From NCBI GenBank assembly GCA_036362985.1, contig JAYGXS010000001.1, forward strand, positions 19,385,604-19,449,603: DNA of 64,000 nt. Reading direction: 5' to 3'. The translations under genes were made by a program, and so were the position numbers. The notes below the pieces were generated by a model. It searched no databases, was not told the DNA's origin, and saw only the letters and a program-made list of their open reading frames with translations. The DNA is from Ligula intestinalis. Its lineage: Eukaryota > Platyhelminthes > Cestoda > Diphyllobothriidea > Diphyllobothriidae. How positions within the stretch are numbered: position 1 is the stretch's first letter; the number at the start of each line of letters is the position of its first letter. Shown here in pieces: positions 22,563 through 33,890 of the stretch.

Positions 22563-22944
22563 GAGGGGAAGAGTAGCTATCACAAGGCGCGAAGTTTCTT
22601 TGTTTTCGCGGGCGGAGAGGTGGTGGTGGTGTGAAGAAACAAACGCACTGAGCAGCCACTGCGGAGCAGCAAAAAGTCTCTCCACGACACTGTAAGGGGT
22701 TTCCTTTTGTCTCCCTTTTTTTCTCTTCAGCGTTGGCCCCTGAATGGTCCTTCTTTCAGTGGCGGGGCTCGTTGATAGCCGAGCCCACTGTAAGCACTCC
22801 GCTTTGCGCACATGCCCCGGACACTGCAACAACCAAATTTGTGAAGGTGTTTCTGACGCCGACCTCCTACTAAAAGTAGGTCATGGGTGAATAGGGAAGT
22901 TACTTAGAAATCCGAACTTAGTAGGCCCGTTTCTGATACTGTTT

Positions 22945-23045
22945 TCTGCTGATATCTCTGATGAAGAATGCTCGACGCGGGTGTCGAAACGTCAGGCGGA
23001 TCAGTCTTGTCCCAGTGATTGTATCTGCTTCTTCTTATTTGAAGT
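22945..23045 (+). mobile_element. Penelope-like element 3'-end signature
   Basis: Contains TATCTCTGATGAAGAATG, then GTGTCGAAACGTCAGGCG, then TTGTCCCAGTGATTG and CTTCTTCTTATTTG, in the same order as the 3' end of the copy at 18487-19045. Upstream coding sequence is not recognisable, so this is a very short 5'-truncated piece. Confidence 0.65.
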
Positions 23046-23379
23046 ACTAATGGTTTGATGAAATACTAGTACTAGTAGTGCTGACTTGGGCCAGCCTCGC
23101 CTAGCAATTTAAGACATGCAGCGGCTTGTCGATAGCAAGGAGAGAGAATGAACCTAGGACAGACCGGTGATGCTCGGCAGATTAGGCAAAAACTCAGTGC
23201 TGCTTTATTTCAGCGCTTCATTCATACGTGAGGAAACATGCAAGCGTTCGATAATGGGGATCTGACACTCCGGAAAACCAGATACAAACCTTGGCGCTAA
23301 CTGAAGTCATTTAAATGCTCACATTTGATTATAGCTGTGCTTGTAAGCTCAGTAGGTAAGGCTGTTCCTCCGTTCCTCC
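23046..23379. other. No recognisable feature
   Basis: Nothing seen. Confidence 0.35.
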
Positions 23380-23700
23380 CGCATGCACTTCTTGCCACGC
23401 GTGTGATACGAGTCAGGGGGGCCAGGTCGTGCTGTGGTGCGCGCAGACTGGTTCACCGGCCGCGTCAGCCACCTGCGCCCGAGCTCGCCTCCAGTCTTCT
23501 TGATTCTTTCTTCATACCGGGCACAGGTGGGTGAGGGAAGAGAGAGTGCAGTCGATGCTATGCAAGTCAATCATCACCTACAACTAATCCACGTGCAAGT
23601 CACCGCGTTTGCCTTCAGCTTGCTGAAGGTCGTGGTGGACATCGTCAAGACCGAAAGTCGAACTGTCACTAGTAGTAGCGGAGGCGGTGGTAGTGGTGGT
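23380..23700 (+). repeat. Dispersed repeat family U, fuller copy
   Basis: Clear landmarks in order: CGTCAGCCACCTGCGCCCGA, CCAGTCTTCTTGATTCT, CCGGGCACAGGTGGGTGAGG, ATGCTATGCAAGTCAATCAT and GTCGAACTGTCACTAG. This is the best reference copy in the window for the family. Confidence 0.6.
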
Positions 23701-23714
23701 GTTATAACTTTGTG

Positions 23715-24045
23715 TGAGCGTTTAAGTCACCACTGGTTATATCCCCCAGTTGTTAGTTAGGAAGAGAAGGCACACAGGATAGCAGATAATAGTTTACTAT
23801 AACTGTTTCTTTTTATGCATCAACTCTGTTTTCTGTGTGTCCGGCAGCTTGTCGTGTGTCCGTCAGCAGCGTTGTCTTCTGTCTATGGTAGGGCGCTCTC
23901 GTGTGGGGCAACAAAGTATCGTGTCCCAGCAGCAGTATGCTGCCTCCAGTCGGTGGCAGCGAATTTAAGGACCAACGACCTTTGTTCCCTATTGGCCCCT
24001 CTGCAGGTAGCCATCATGGGGTGTCCTCGGGATGACACGTCGCGC
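23715..24045. repeat. Dispersed repeat family T, copy 2
   Basis: Second copy of the block at 17420-17770 with the same order of landmarks. The 151-codon frame 23815-24270 lies across it but is not kept in the first copy. Confidence 0.65.
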
Positions 24046-25110
24046 CACTGTTACGCGCGCGCATGTGTATACGTCCTTTCGTGCCCCCTTGTCAGGCGTG
24101 ACCTCAGAACCCAGCTGGTGGCTGTCCTTGCGTTCTCGCGTGTGGGCCTTTGTTGGTCGCGCGCCTTGGCCCGTTCTGCATGCAACACTAGCATGTGGGC
24201 TTCCATTGTTTTCTTGCCCCAGGATGCCCGAGTAATGACTCGCGTGCTGGGCCGTCCTAAAAGGTGCTGAACTCCACTTCCATGTGAATTTTCAAGTTGA
24301 CCTCAGCACCATGGACAACTGGAGTGCATTACCCTGGCGTTTCGCTTATTTGTTTGAATGCATTTTTACGGTTGAGCGTCACCTTCCACACTATGTGTTG
24401 TGGATGAGTGAGAGATGATGGGATTTGCTGAAGTTTGGTTCACCGGAAACGACTAAGCCGTACCGACAATAGAGCCTGGACCAATGCCTGCCCTACAGTT
24501 AATCGGAAGTGGTGCTTCAAGTTCGATTATTCGCACTGGTATAGGCAGTCAGCCTGGCGCCTTTCCGTCTGCATTTTTTTGTTGTCAACGGCAACCAACG
24601 TCCGATTCGTCGGCGTCTGGCACGTCAAGGCTCCACCAATCTTCTTCGGCTTCTGCGTTTTTTTCGCCATGCAAGCCAAAATCCGCCCTACGAGTATCCG
24701 ATTACGGACATTCAGGCGTCTTCATCCACCCCCCTCTCTCCACTCCCGAGCATACCCACTGACGTCAGTCAACGATGCTGTCGGGAGGGGGGGGGGGTCA
24801 GACCTTCCTCAATGTAGGCGACCAGACGGAGTTCCTTTTTATTATCATCTCAGCCCCATTAAATGTCGCGCCGCCGTACCTGTCCGGCTAGTGAAGCCTG
24901 CATCACGCGAAGGTGAACAAACAGACGGCCACTAGTGGCAGCCTCGGACTGGCCTTTTCAACTTGAACGCGCATTCCATCGGTCGCGTTCACGGTCGCGT
25001 AGTTCTAGCGCCCTGCACCTTGTTGTTGGACTCCGGCCTAAGCTCGATTGTCTCTCCTTCCCCCTCTCTCCCTCCATGCCGACAATGCTGTCTTTTGGGA
25101 GGCCTGTCAG
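24046..25110. other. Unannotated, one 166-codon open frame
   Basis: A + strand frame at 24435-24935 is uninterrupted but has no domain I recognise and no credible splice borders. A poly-G run at 24787-24798 lies inside it. Probably chance. Confidence 0.3.
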
Positions 25111-25390
25111 GGGTGCAGTCAGGAAAAGTTCAGAAGAAGAAGATGCGGCCACTGTAACCAGATTTTTATTTTCTTGACGTTTCGGATTCCGTCGTGAATC
25201 CTTAATCATAAATAGTGGTAGAATAGTTTTAGTCATGTGCAGATAGGGGTGAAATATGCACAGATTGCACGGCATTTATAGTTCGTAGCGGTCATCCGCG
25301 TGCGTACTGTAATTATCCACTCCTGTAGCCACCGCTTGGGTCTTCATTGATGCGGTGATGGCTTGACATTTCGCGTTGGACTCATTAATT
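25111..25390 (-). mobile_element. PLE 3' end, left arm of palindrome
   Basis: In the - sense it ends with the PLE 3' signature (ATGATTAAGGATTCACGACG, CCGAAACGTCAAGAAAATAA, CATCTTCTTCTTCTG). Upstream it contains GCATCAATGAAGACCCAAGC and CGCGGATGACCGCTACG, which recur in the right arm and in the PLE at 42000-42496. Together with the next entry it forms a long inverted repeat. Confidence 0.75.
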
Positions 25391-25411
25391 GTCCGACAAG
25401 GAAATCTCGGT
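25391..25411. other. Palindrome centre
   Basis: Twenty-one bases that separate the two PLE arms. Arm symmetry starts at AATTAATGAG (25412-25421) and its complement (25381-25390). Confidence 0.7.
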
Positions 25412-25601
25412 AATTAATGAGTTCAACGTGAAGCGTCAAGCCATCACCGCATCAATGAAGACCCAAGCGGTGGCTACAAGAGTGAATAATTATAGTACGC
25501 ACGCGGATGACCGCTACGAACTATAAATACCGTACAATCTGTGCATATTTCATCCCTATCTGCACGTGACTCAGACTATCCTACTATTACCTGTGATTAA
25601 G

Positions 25602-26598
25602 AGGCCAAAGTAGCTTATGTAGTCCCCAGCATATACCCTAGTCCCAGCATTTTGACCTGCGAAAACGGTGATTATAGGGTTTTTGGGCGTGGGGAAATAG
25701 GATAGGCAGAGAAGGAAATTTTTAGAAGTGAGCGTAAAGTGAAAAAAATTAGTCTAAGTTGTTTCCCGCGGCCGCTGGGAGTTAGTTGTTCCGCATGTAA
25801 ATTGAAAGTGTGCGCGGTGGTTCGCGCCGCGAACGATACAGTTGCCGCCGATTATTAAGCCCACCTCGGGCCCAGACCAAATTGAGCTTAATAAGCGGCG
25901 GGCGCAATAACCGGAGAGTCCTAGCTCTTAATTAGCAAACTCAGGATAGGCACTTTACAAACGTACTGTATTATGTGTAGAGCTTGGTTATGTACAAGAA
26001 AAGAATGCTTTTTGTCTGTATTTTACGTAATGACAACAACAAAAAAATGATTTGCGACACGTTCAATAAAAGCAGTCTAGTCTCAGTTATTTTGGAGGAA
26101 ATTTCACTTGCAACTGCTCTTTGATGTCCTTCTCCAGGCACTAGAAATCGCAGAGAGGTAAGAATCTCACTCTATGCTGTTGGCAAACTGGGCTTTGTAG
26201 CCGGCGACTGGGCTTATTAGCCGGCGGATTTTGCTCTGTAAAATTCCGTCCCAAGCTGATTTGGGCTTAATACGTGGCTGGGTTTATTAACCGTGGGCTT
26301 AATAACCGGCGACTACTACTACGACCTCTTAACCACCATTTCTATTTCAAGAAACCTGCAATTTGATAATCAGGTTTTTCCGCAATACTTTAAACGATTA
26401 TACAGATTAGGAAAATCAACAGATATAAATCCAAAACATGTCTAAATACACTAAAATAAAAATGCATATAGCAGCTATTAAAGTATATTCCACTGCGTAT
26501 CCTAATTCCCCACCTATAAAACCCTTTAACCACCGTTTTCATAGGACAACATGCTGGGAGTAGGATTAATGAGGCGGTCTACATAAGCTACTGTTGCC
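25602..26598. mobile_element. Non-autonomous DNA element with ~100-bp terminal inverted repeats
   Basis: Left end (25602-25704) and right end (26496-26598) are inverted, with shared blocks AGTAGCTTATGTAG, CTCCCAGCAT or TCCCAGCAT, GAAAACGGTG and TAGGATA. The insertion is bordered by GATTAAG at 25595-25601 and 26599-26605; an eighth base differs. The size of the duplication would suit a hAT-type transposase, but that class is inference. No transposase frame is present. It contains the TA-MITE relative at 25839-26319. Confidence 0.75.
25839..26319. mobile_element. Longer relative of the TA MITE, nested
   Basis: Begins CAGTTGCCGCCGATTATTAA after TA (25837-25838) and ends near GGCTTAATAACCGGCGACTA before TA (26320-26321). 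It carries GGGCCCAGACC and GCTTAATAAGCGGCGGGC, the inverted versions of motifs in the MITE at 3508-3693. About 480 bp, no coding capacity. Confidence 0.65.
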
Positions 26599-26710
26599 GA
26601 TTAAGGATTCTCCGACGGAATCCGAGACGTCATGAAAATAAAAAAAACTTGTTCCAGTGGTCACATCTCCTTCTTCTGAACTGCTTCCTGGGACTCGCAT
26701 GTTCACTTAT

Positions 26711-27119
26711 ATTGACATAAGAAAAGATGTTACTGCTACTGCCTGTTTCAACCGGCCTTAATATCCCCTATTACGGAAATACTTTTTGCGTACCCTCACT
26801 ATTCACAGTTATCACTTTAAATTTTGTGCTGCCTCTGCCTCCATTCCCCTACCAGCGAAGGTTTATCCTGGGATCAAAAAGGAAACTCACTGTCGGGTAC
26901 AGTAGGGAATAATATGAAAAAGATGTGCAGATTGAAACGGAAATTATGCTAATTTCTCCGACTGCACCAAAGTTTCGAGGTAATCGGATGTCCTAAAGCG
27001 ATAGTCCTACTTCATGACAGTAGCGTGTACGGGGGTCATTCGACCGAGTCTGGTATTCTTTTGAAAATACGTGAGAAGACTGTTGTAACTTGCAGAACCG
27101 ACAATTATCTGTGTCTGTT
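26711..27119. other. No recognisable feature
   Basis: Nothing seen. Confidence 0.35.
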
Positions 27120-27530
27120 GGTAGTTTACGACAGTTCGGCCGTCGCGTCCGACGATATCCACCGTGTGTTTCACAGTGTAGTGGTGCAGGGACCCTGACC
27201 TACGTGCGGATTAATTGTTAATGATAATAGACTTGCGTTGCATCTACCCCACTCCCTCTCTATCCTCTCACTTGCTCGAGTCCGGTGTCAAGACAGAGTC
27301 CAGAAAACTGGAAGCGGGATCGGATGCGGGCTACCAGAGGCACCAAGCCTGACTCGGATCTCACGGAGAGGGAGTGGCCTGAAGGACCTTGTTGGCTAAT
27401 GTCTGTCGCTGCATCTACGCGTGCCACAAATGCCTCCCCCCACGTTCAGCATTTGTTATGGGAGCGCAATCCTAATAACGTCTGCTATGCCGTGATCTGG
27501 CCCAGCACGTTTACCACGCAGCCCGTTTAG
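27120..27530 (-). repeat. Dispersed repeat family U, - strand copy
   Basis: Carries ACAGTTCGGCCGTCG, CCACCGTGTGTTTCACAG, GCTCGAGTCCGGTGTCAAG, GCGTGCCACAAATGCC and GTTTACCACGCAGCCCGTTT, in the same order as the copy at 36160-36500. The internal 81-codon frame is not conserved. Confidence 0.55.
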
Positions 27531-30167
27531 GAGGGGGGGGGAGGCTGTTGCTCGTAGACGTGCATATGTACACCGACAGGTGGCGGTGGCCCAGCTGGAA
27601 CACAACATTTTGCGTATGTTAGGGGGGTTTCTCGTTTGACTGTGCAGCGAGGCAACTGTAACGAGTAGTAATTCAGCCAGGTTTACAATACGGGTTATGT
27701 TTGTCGCCGAAAGTCGCTTGAAAAAAATGTTCCCACACACCAGTACAATCAAACAAAAATTCAAGTTTTGTCTCCAATAAGGCCTGTGCCTTGGGCGAAA
27801 AGCCTACTTATGCCCGAGCTGAATTCGGGTTGTATAATTATGCCAAGTGGACCAGGAGGGAGGAGGGGAGTGATAGCTAAAACATAGACACAAATTATGC
27901 TACCAGGTGCAGCATGTGCTGTCCGAGATCAGGCACAAACAGGTGTGCCAATCATAATGGATGTTATCACCTGCGCTGCATATGGTACAGATGGTCTAAA
28001 ATTAGACCAGTTTTCTGGCATAACTGCCCCCTTTGCCGAGCCATAGAGAACATGGTTGGCTGGTGCGTCTACCCACGCGTGCCATCAATGCCTCCTCCCC
28101 CCCCAAGCGCGGCATTTTTATGCGAGCGCAACTTGAATTGCGCCCGCCACGCCTTACAATGCAACTCGTTTCAGGGGCACCAACAGAATATGAATTACTG
28201 TGTCAAATCAAGCTAGGAGAGGTGGGAAATCAAAACTTTAAAACAGCAGTGAGAATTACTGATCTGATCTGAGTTACGGATCTGAGCTGCTGGAGGCATA
28301 ATACTTAATCTGTCGGTCACGAAGCAGACCACCACTGCACTAGGTGAATAGTAGCCCTTGGGTTGGGCACGAAATGGAAGCTTGTCATAACCTAAAGCAT
28401 CGCAAAATTCCCTCAAATGAGAAAAGGTGCTTACTGCGCCTAATTTTAGGGGCTTTCTCTTAGGTTTAGAGGAGTAAAAGTTGGGGTACGTCTTTGAAAT
28501 TCATCGCAAAGCTACCTGTAGTATGGGCGGTCCATATTTCCGTGTGCACACAGCTTGAACGTTAATTTGGTTGCATCGACGAAAGACTTGCATAGCCGGG
28601 ACCTCCCGTTTTGTTCAAAACCAGGACTAGGTCAAACCTACCGATATTCATTCATCTACAGCAGTCCGTCTTTTTATCTTTCTCCTCCTCCTCCTCCTCC
28701 TCCTTCTCCTCCTCCATAACTGAGTTGTACTTCATAACCAAATTCCACAGACTTGGTGGAAGTGACTTCGCTTGTCAGTCCAATTGCTTACCAGATGTTA
28801 GTATCTAAGCTTCCCACATCTTCACTGGCTACAGAGCTGAGTACTGAGCATCAGATGGGATAGGTGGCGTGACAACATCGTGTAAATAAGCCTGCGACTG
28901 TATATTCATCAAAGTGACCAACAAAAGTTGACGTCTACCGGATGCCTCACGGAGTGTGTGCGGGTATCATTTTATAGTGCAGCAGACTTGCGAGGTAGCT
29001 ATTGCTCCACCCCTTATTACCCCTATCACCCCCAGTATCGTTTTACAGATTTCTGCAGGGGGGATGGTTTGGTTGCCGTAGTGAGCCCCATACTAGACTG
29101 TTACATTGAAAGCCTGACTAACTCTTAACGACGACGGGCTGATGTTAAGACGACCAGAGGTGTACGCGGGTGACATAGCCGCCGAACCGAACCTGCGCGT
29201 ACACACACGAAACCTGATGTCTACTGATTGTGGCGGACTATGGTAACGGCGACTTGGGTGCCACCTGAGTGACAATTTCACAAGAAGCACTGCGGCCTGA
29301 GTCTTCATCCTACGAAGGACTGGCTTTTCTTCTTGGGTGGAAACTTTCCAAGTCATGACTTTCAGTGCGTCGTGACAGATTTGAGAACATCAGATTTACT
29401 ATAGCAGATGATATGCCGAGTCGCCGCAGGATGTGATTCCCCCTGTGTCGGCCTCGTTCTTTCTTCCCTCTTCCACGCACCAGTTGATTATCTCAGCCTG
29501 CCAGCCTGGGGTTGGACGTGGAGATGGTCGCCTCGTGAGGGCCTACGTCCAGACGCCTCAAAGTACCCCCACAATGCACGGCAATAGTTATGAGCTCACG
29601 CAGAGTCAGCGCAGTCCGATAAACGCGCGCAGTGAGCCAATCGGACCCGATTTTTTTGCGGCACCTCTACAATGCAGCTCCTTGTGGTGACCATATGACT
29701 ACCATTTTTCGAATGAATTCACGCATGTATTACCTCGATCCGTTTAACTAAACGTCTTTTTTCGGGCTGGGAGCCCAACAATAGTTCCCGTAGACAAACC
29801 GGAAGGAGGACTTAATCAACTTGTGTTTTCGACAATCTTTAATCTCAACGTCGCCGTAGCGTTAAACTAAGCATCTGTGGAGCTAAATCAGTGGCAGTTT
29901 ATGTGGATGGTGCAGAGTTTTAGCCAAATTGTTTAGCCGTCTGGCAGACCTGCTGTAAACCTGAAGGCACTGGTCTTCAAAATACGCTTTCGATATACCG
30001 ATGATAAGGCCTGAAAGGTGCCAAGTTCGCAATTTTTTCAGTCTGCATTATTTGTTCCGTCTTCTTAGTCTTCGTAAATTTGCTTGAAGGAGAGTTTCGA
30101 TGAAGTCGTGTGGTATGCACCTGAGGCGACCAACTTGGAGCCATTGTGATCTTTCCTCCTCCTCCTC
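27531..30167. other. Mostly unannotated; U fragment and (TCC)n
   Basis: 28060-28170 is a short family U fragment (GCGTGCCATCAATGCCTCC, GAGCGCAACTTGAAT). 28681-28716 is a (TCC)n microsatellite. The rest, including 28200-29970, shows no gene or repeat I can name. Confidence 0.4.
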
Positions 30168-30267
30168 NNNNNNNNNNNNNNNNNNNNNNNNNNNNNNNNN
30201 NNNNNNNNNNNNNNNNNNNNNNNNNNNNNNNNNNNNNNNNNNNNNNNNNNNNNNNNNNNNNNNNNNN
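30168..30267. other. Assembly gap, 100 N
   Basis: Exactly 100 N, directly after a (TCC)n run at 30153-30167. The true size is unknown; the missing sequence is probably microsatellite. Confidence 0.98.
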
Positions 30268-30750
30268 GGATGCACAAGGCTGTACGCTCGTGTCCTCTCC
30301 AACTACAGGCCTTCGTGTGTTGGCAGCCCATCTTTTTTGTGTGTCGGCACCCAGGGTGTTTCCCACGCGCGCACACAAAGTTGGGCAAGGCTGAAAGCGA
30401 TCAGACGAAACAGCCACTGTACCAGTCATGACGGAAAGGACGCATTTTCTGAAACAAATCGAGTTTGGTTCATACACTTGCCTCCTCCTTCTCTTCTGCA
30501 GAAGATGAACGCGGCAGCATTTCCAGACCTCGAGTCTTCGTGCATAATACGGTCAGCGATCTATCTCACGAAGCGTTGACCGAAATTCTGAAACGTATTT
30601 TCAATAAGGAGGGCTTACTTAAGTGGGCGTGTAGTATTGATCCTCGTGTGATGTGATCCCGTGATATTTGAGACAAGCCATGGTACGGGCTGCCTGCAAA
30701 TGCCACATTTGGTAAAAACTAACCCCTCAGGAATAAACCTTAGCCTTACG
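30268..30750. other. Unannotated flank
   Basis: No gene seen. The last ~40 bp (from about 30720) is a decayed CCTTA-type tract into which the next element inserted. Confidence 0.4.
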
Positions 30751-30762
30751 AATAATCCAACC

Positions 30763-31372
30763 GAGAAGTAGAAGAGGACTCGATCGCTGGGATAATATGT
30801 TTATTCGCCTGACGTTTCAAAATCCGTCGCGGATTCATCATCAGAGACATACTCACAGAACAATAGCAGAAACAGTTTGTGTGTGCACAGGGTTTTGCCG
30901 TAAAATTTAGACGTACAGAAAAAATCGATAAATGCTTTGAGTGTCCGCTGATTCGTTGCGTCAGCAATGACCATCTGATCCTGTGGTGTTGGCGAAGGAT
31001 GATGTGGTGGTCTGTCTGTCCCCGAGCGGCGGCTATACTTGGCAAAATTTAGTCTCAGCACCGAATATGGATTGGGCAAATCGTTGCACTTGTTGATGGA
31101 TTGGGGCCCCATGAACCATGACTCAAGTAGTTCTCGGCTCACCCGATTGTCACTTCCTGCGTGAATTTCGGCCTCCTCAAATTTGGATGTGTGGCCGGGT
31201 CTCGTCAAATGAGCCGCAACCTGAGAATTGGCATTATTTCGCCGCACTGCTGTCGCGTGTTCGGCAATTCGTGTCTTGAGAAGTCTGCCAGTTTCTCCGG
31301 CGATCTCCAGCGATCGAGTCGTCTTCTACTTCTCAATTACTTCCTGGGACTCGCATGTTCGCTGGTATTACC
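30763..31372 (-). pseudogene. Short Penelope-like insertion with 12-bp target duplication
   Basis: The - strand frame reads RRNNANSQVAAHLTRPGHTS, then FEEAEIHAGSDNRVSRELLE, SWFMGPQSINK and YSVLRLNFAK. That is the region C-terminal to the GIY-YIG motif in PLEs. The usual signature with YVSDDESATDFETSGE as its translation marks the 3' end. The insertion is flanked by AATAATCCAACC at 30751-30762 and 31373-31384. A 28-bp piece of the 3' end (30763-30790) is repeated in inverse orientation near the 5' end (31306-31333). The coding part is only a C-terminal stub, so the copy cannot be autonomous. Confidence 0.85.
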
Positions 31373-31384
31373 AATAATCCAACC

Positions 31385-33509
31385 CTTAACGCTAAACCCA
31401 ACCGCATGGACTCTGATCTAGGCGCTTAACGCCCTCCCCCTCCCCACGGACGTCCTGCCAGTAATTTTTAATGCAATATTTCAATTAGCTGTGGTGAAAA
31501 TATCTGCGGTAAGCGTCTTTATCCCTACAGAGGCTACGACATACTGCACTGTGCCTAAGGCGGCGTGGATGCGATTTGAACGGAAAACTTGCAGGCAACT
31601 GTCCCTGCTCGGTTATTGCTACTGTTTTAGGGCTAACATAGGGAAGGGAGGGAGCATGCTTCCGCCTACTCATTGTTCGCACGAAAGAAGGGTAGTCATA
31701 AAGATGCCGCTGGAGCAATCACGCAACAGCCGAAGGGCTAATTTCCTTAAGTGGTCGCTGTGCACATGCTGCGAAGGTTTGAGGAGTGTCTGGTGCGTCG
31801 AGCTCGGGCGGCGTCTATGACGCAGGCCGAAAATTGCCTCGTGTCCGCGTGTGTGTTAAAAGTTGGGCGTTAAGGGTGAGAAACCAACCTCCCCGCTCCC
31901 GGGGCTGTAACTTCGTCTGTCTGTTTAATAGCTGTTCACTCAGCCTTCTCACCCTCCGAAAGGTGTCTGTATCAGTAGTTAGGTTTACTGTAATTGTCGG
32001 GCCGACACCTGTTTCGTGCGTCAACTGCCCGGCCAAACCCCCCGTCGAAACTTTAGACTGGACACAAGCCCAGGCAGTTTGGCAGTCGCAAATAACGACG
32101 TTCACAGTGTGTTCCGTTGAGTGAATTAATTTATTTACGGATAACGGACTTGCACAGCATCTACCGCACTCTTTCTTCTGGACCGGGTGGCAAGACATCA
32201 TCCATAAGAGGACTGGATGTGAGTACTAAAGCAGCAGTTAACAAAGCTAGGCGCAGCGTGCATGTGCGGGCCACATATGACCCGGTTTTCACTACATGTA
32301 CCGGATGTTCATGAAGTGTGAGGGACAGAAAGAGAGCGAGGGAGGTACGCTATATTTTAAAAATATCCCTTGAACATTTTCGGCATAAAATTCCTCCATT
32401 GAAAAGGAATAAAATTAGGCGCACAAACTCACAACACCGGGAAATCAGAGTAATCCATAACCGACATCGTGGCTAAATGTCCTCGTAAAAGTTGTCAAAT
32501 ATAGGCCAAATTGGACTGCTTTCTAATCGGCGCTAGCGTTCTGACCTCGTGCACTCATGACCTCATTGTAATTCCAATAAACAAAAGGGGATAAAAATCG
32601 GTATAGAATGGGCGATTTCGGCCAACTGACGTATGAATAAGACGATTTACATGCGAACGGAGGGAGGAAAAAATTGTGGCTCAATTTGACAGGCTCTCTG
32701 GATATTTGGTTCGGATAGATCTTACATTTGTGAGACTACAGTAAGAAGGAGTCATTGCAGCCTGACCCACAGTCTTCGAGTCACTCACCGTAAGAAATAT
32801 GTTATCCTGCCACTGGGTAGCCTTCGAAACTAGGACCGCTGGAGGATGGACTCGCCAGCGTAGCCTTCACTCTTAACTCATTAGTGTACCAATCGTCTGT
32901 CAAGCTATGGGTGGTGAGAATGCGCGCAGGGCCCGATAAGGCTAAAAAGTCCGTCTACGCGCGCCACACACACGACTTAGTTCCCTCGCAAAGCAACACT
33001 TAACCGGAAGACATCATTCGCACATGCGTAAGATGCGTAGGTTCTCACATGCGGCATTTCGCCAGACATACAAGCGTTCGCCAAATGAACCGCATGCTTG
33101 CTGCGGAAGAGCTTCGGGGCATTTGGTGGAGAGGTGTTGTGAGGTAGGTTAGCGTAGGCTGTCTGTGTAGGCTTGCCCTCTAAAAAAGGCCCGCTGGGAG
33201 TTTTGCTAGACTAATAAGGAAATCAGTTCAGGGGAGACGGGAGGCCCTGTGCATACTTCCAGGAAGGCTAAGCCTAATACTAGCATTACAAAACCTAAAA
33301 AATTGTCCTAATCTGAATACTAACACTACAGTTATTACGGAGACTAACGTAAAATCAAATCCTAAACCTAATTGGTTCATGAACGCTTATCGATCGCTAA
33401 AGTAACTCACTCCTTCCGTACTGCCTCGGGGCTCACTCGCAAGCCCTATCAACAGCAAAAAATTACGGCTAGTAGTCTAGGTAAATGAACATTGCCAGAA
33501 AGACAAGGG
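31385..33509. other. Mostly unannotated, weak family U fragments
   Basis: 31380-31410 continues the decayed CCTAA-like tract. 32140-32220 matches family U (TTGCACAGCATCTACCGCAC, GGACCGGGTGGCAAGAC). 33260-33380 is another decayed CCTAA-like tract. Nothing coding is supported. Confidence 0.4.
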
Positions 33510-33640
33510 ACAATCAGCCAGTTATATCCAACCTCAGGTGGTGCGCCATCCGGGGCTCTAATTCGCGATCTGTTGCTTCGACGTCCAATACTCTTACTCA
33601 TTGAAATGTTCATCGGTCTACACTGTTAGCCGCTGTACGG
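33510..33640 (-). mobile_element. tRNA-derived SINE, family A, - strand
   Basis: GGTGCGCCATCCGGGGCTCT and AATTCGCGATCTGTTG match, with substitutions, the copies at 43880-43930 and 44200-44230. The SINE core to its left is eroded. Confidence 0.5.
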
Positions 33641-33741
33641 CTACGGACGGGGCTCGGGAGTGGACGCCATAGTAGAGCGCTACGAGTGAGTTCCGTTAGC
33701 TATCAGTGGGCAGTAATCATTCAGTTTGTATATTCACGATC

Positions 33742-33890
33742 GAAACCGGCAAGACAACCAGCTCGTGATATTAGGGGGTTGGACTTATAATCAACTGGTT
33801 GCGGGTTCAGGCCTTGGGCAGTGAGGCCGGATAGGACTAGCGTGTGCTGGCTAATAAGCCAGAAATGGCCATTCCAGTCTTCTGTTTTTT
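33742..33890 (+). mobile_element. tRNA-derived SINE, family A
   Basis: Starts CGAAACCGGCAAGACAACCA, as do the - strand copies near 44290. It has a tRNA-like head with TTGCGGGTTCAGGCC as box B and ends with GGCTAATAAGCC and CCAGAAATGGCCATTCC, almost identical to 2299-2322. Confidence 0.65.

Larger units (their letters stand above)
25412..26710 (+). mobile_element. PLE 3' end, right arm, split by an insertion
   Basis: The + strand copy matches the left arm from 25412 to 25601. It resumes at 26599 with GATTAAGGATTC, CCGAGACGTCATGAAAATAA and CTTCTTCTGAACTGCTTCCT. The missing continuity is explained by the 997-bp element at 25602-26598, flanked by GATTAAG on both sides. No coding sequence remains. 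Confidence 0.78.

Noticed and set aside
24435..24935. 166-codon frame as a gene or exon
   Set aside because: No recognisable domain, contains a homopolymer run and lacks convincing splice borders.
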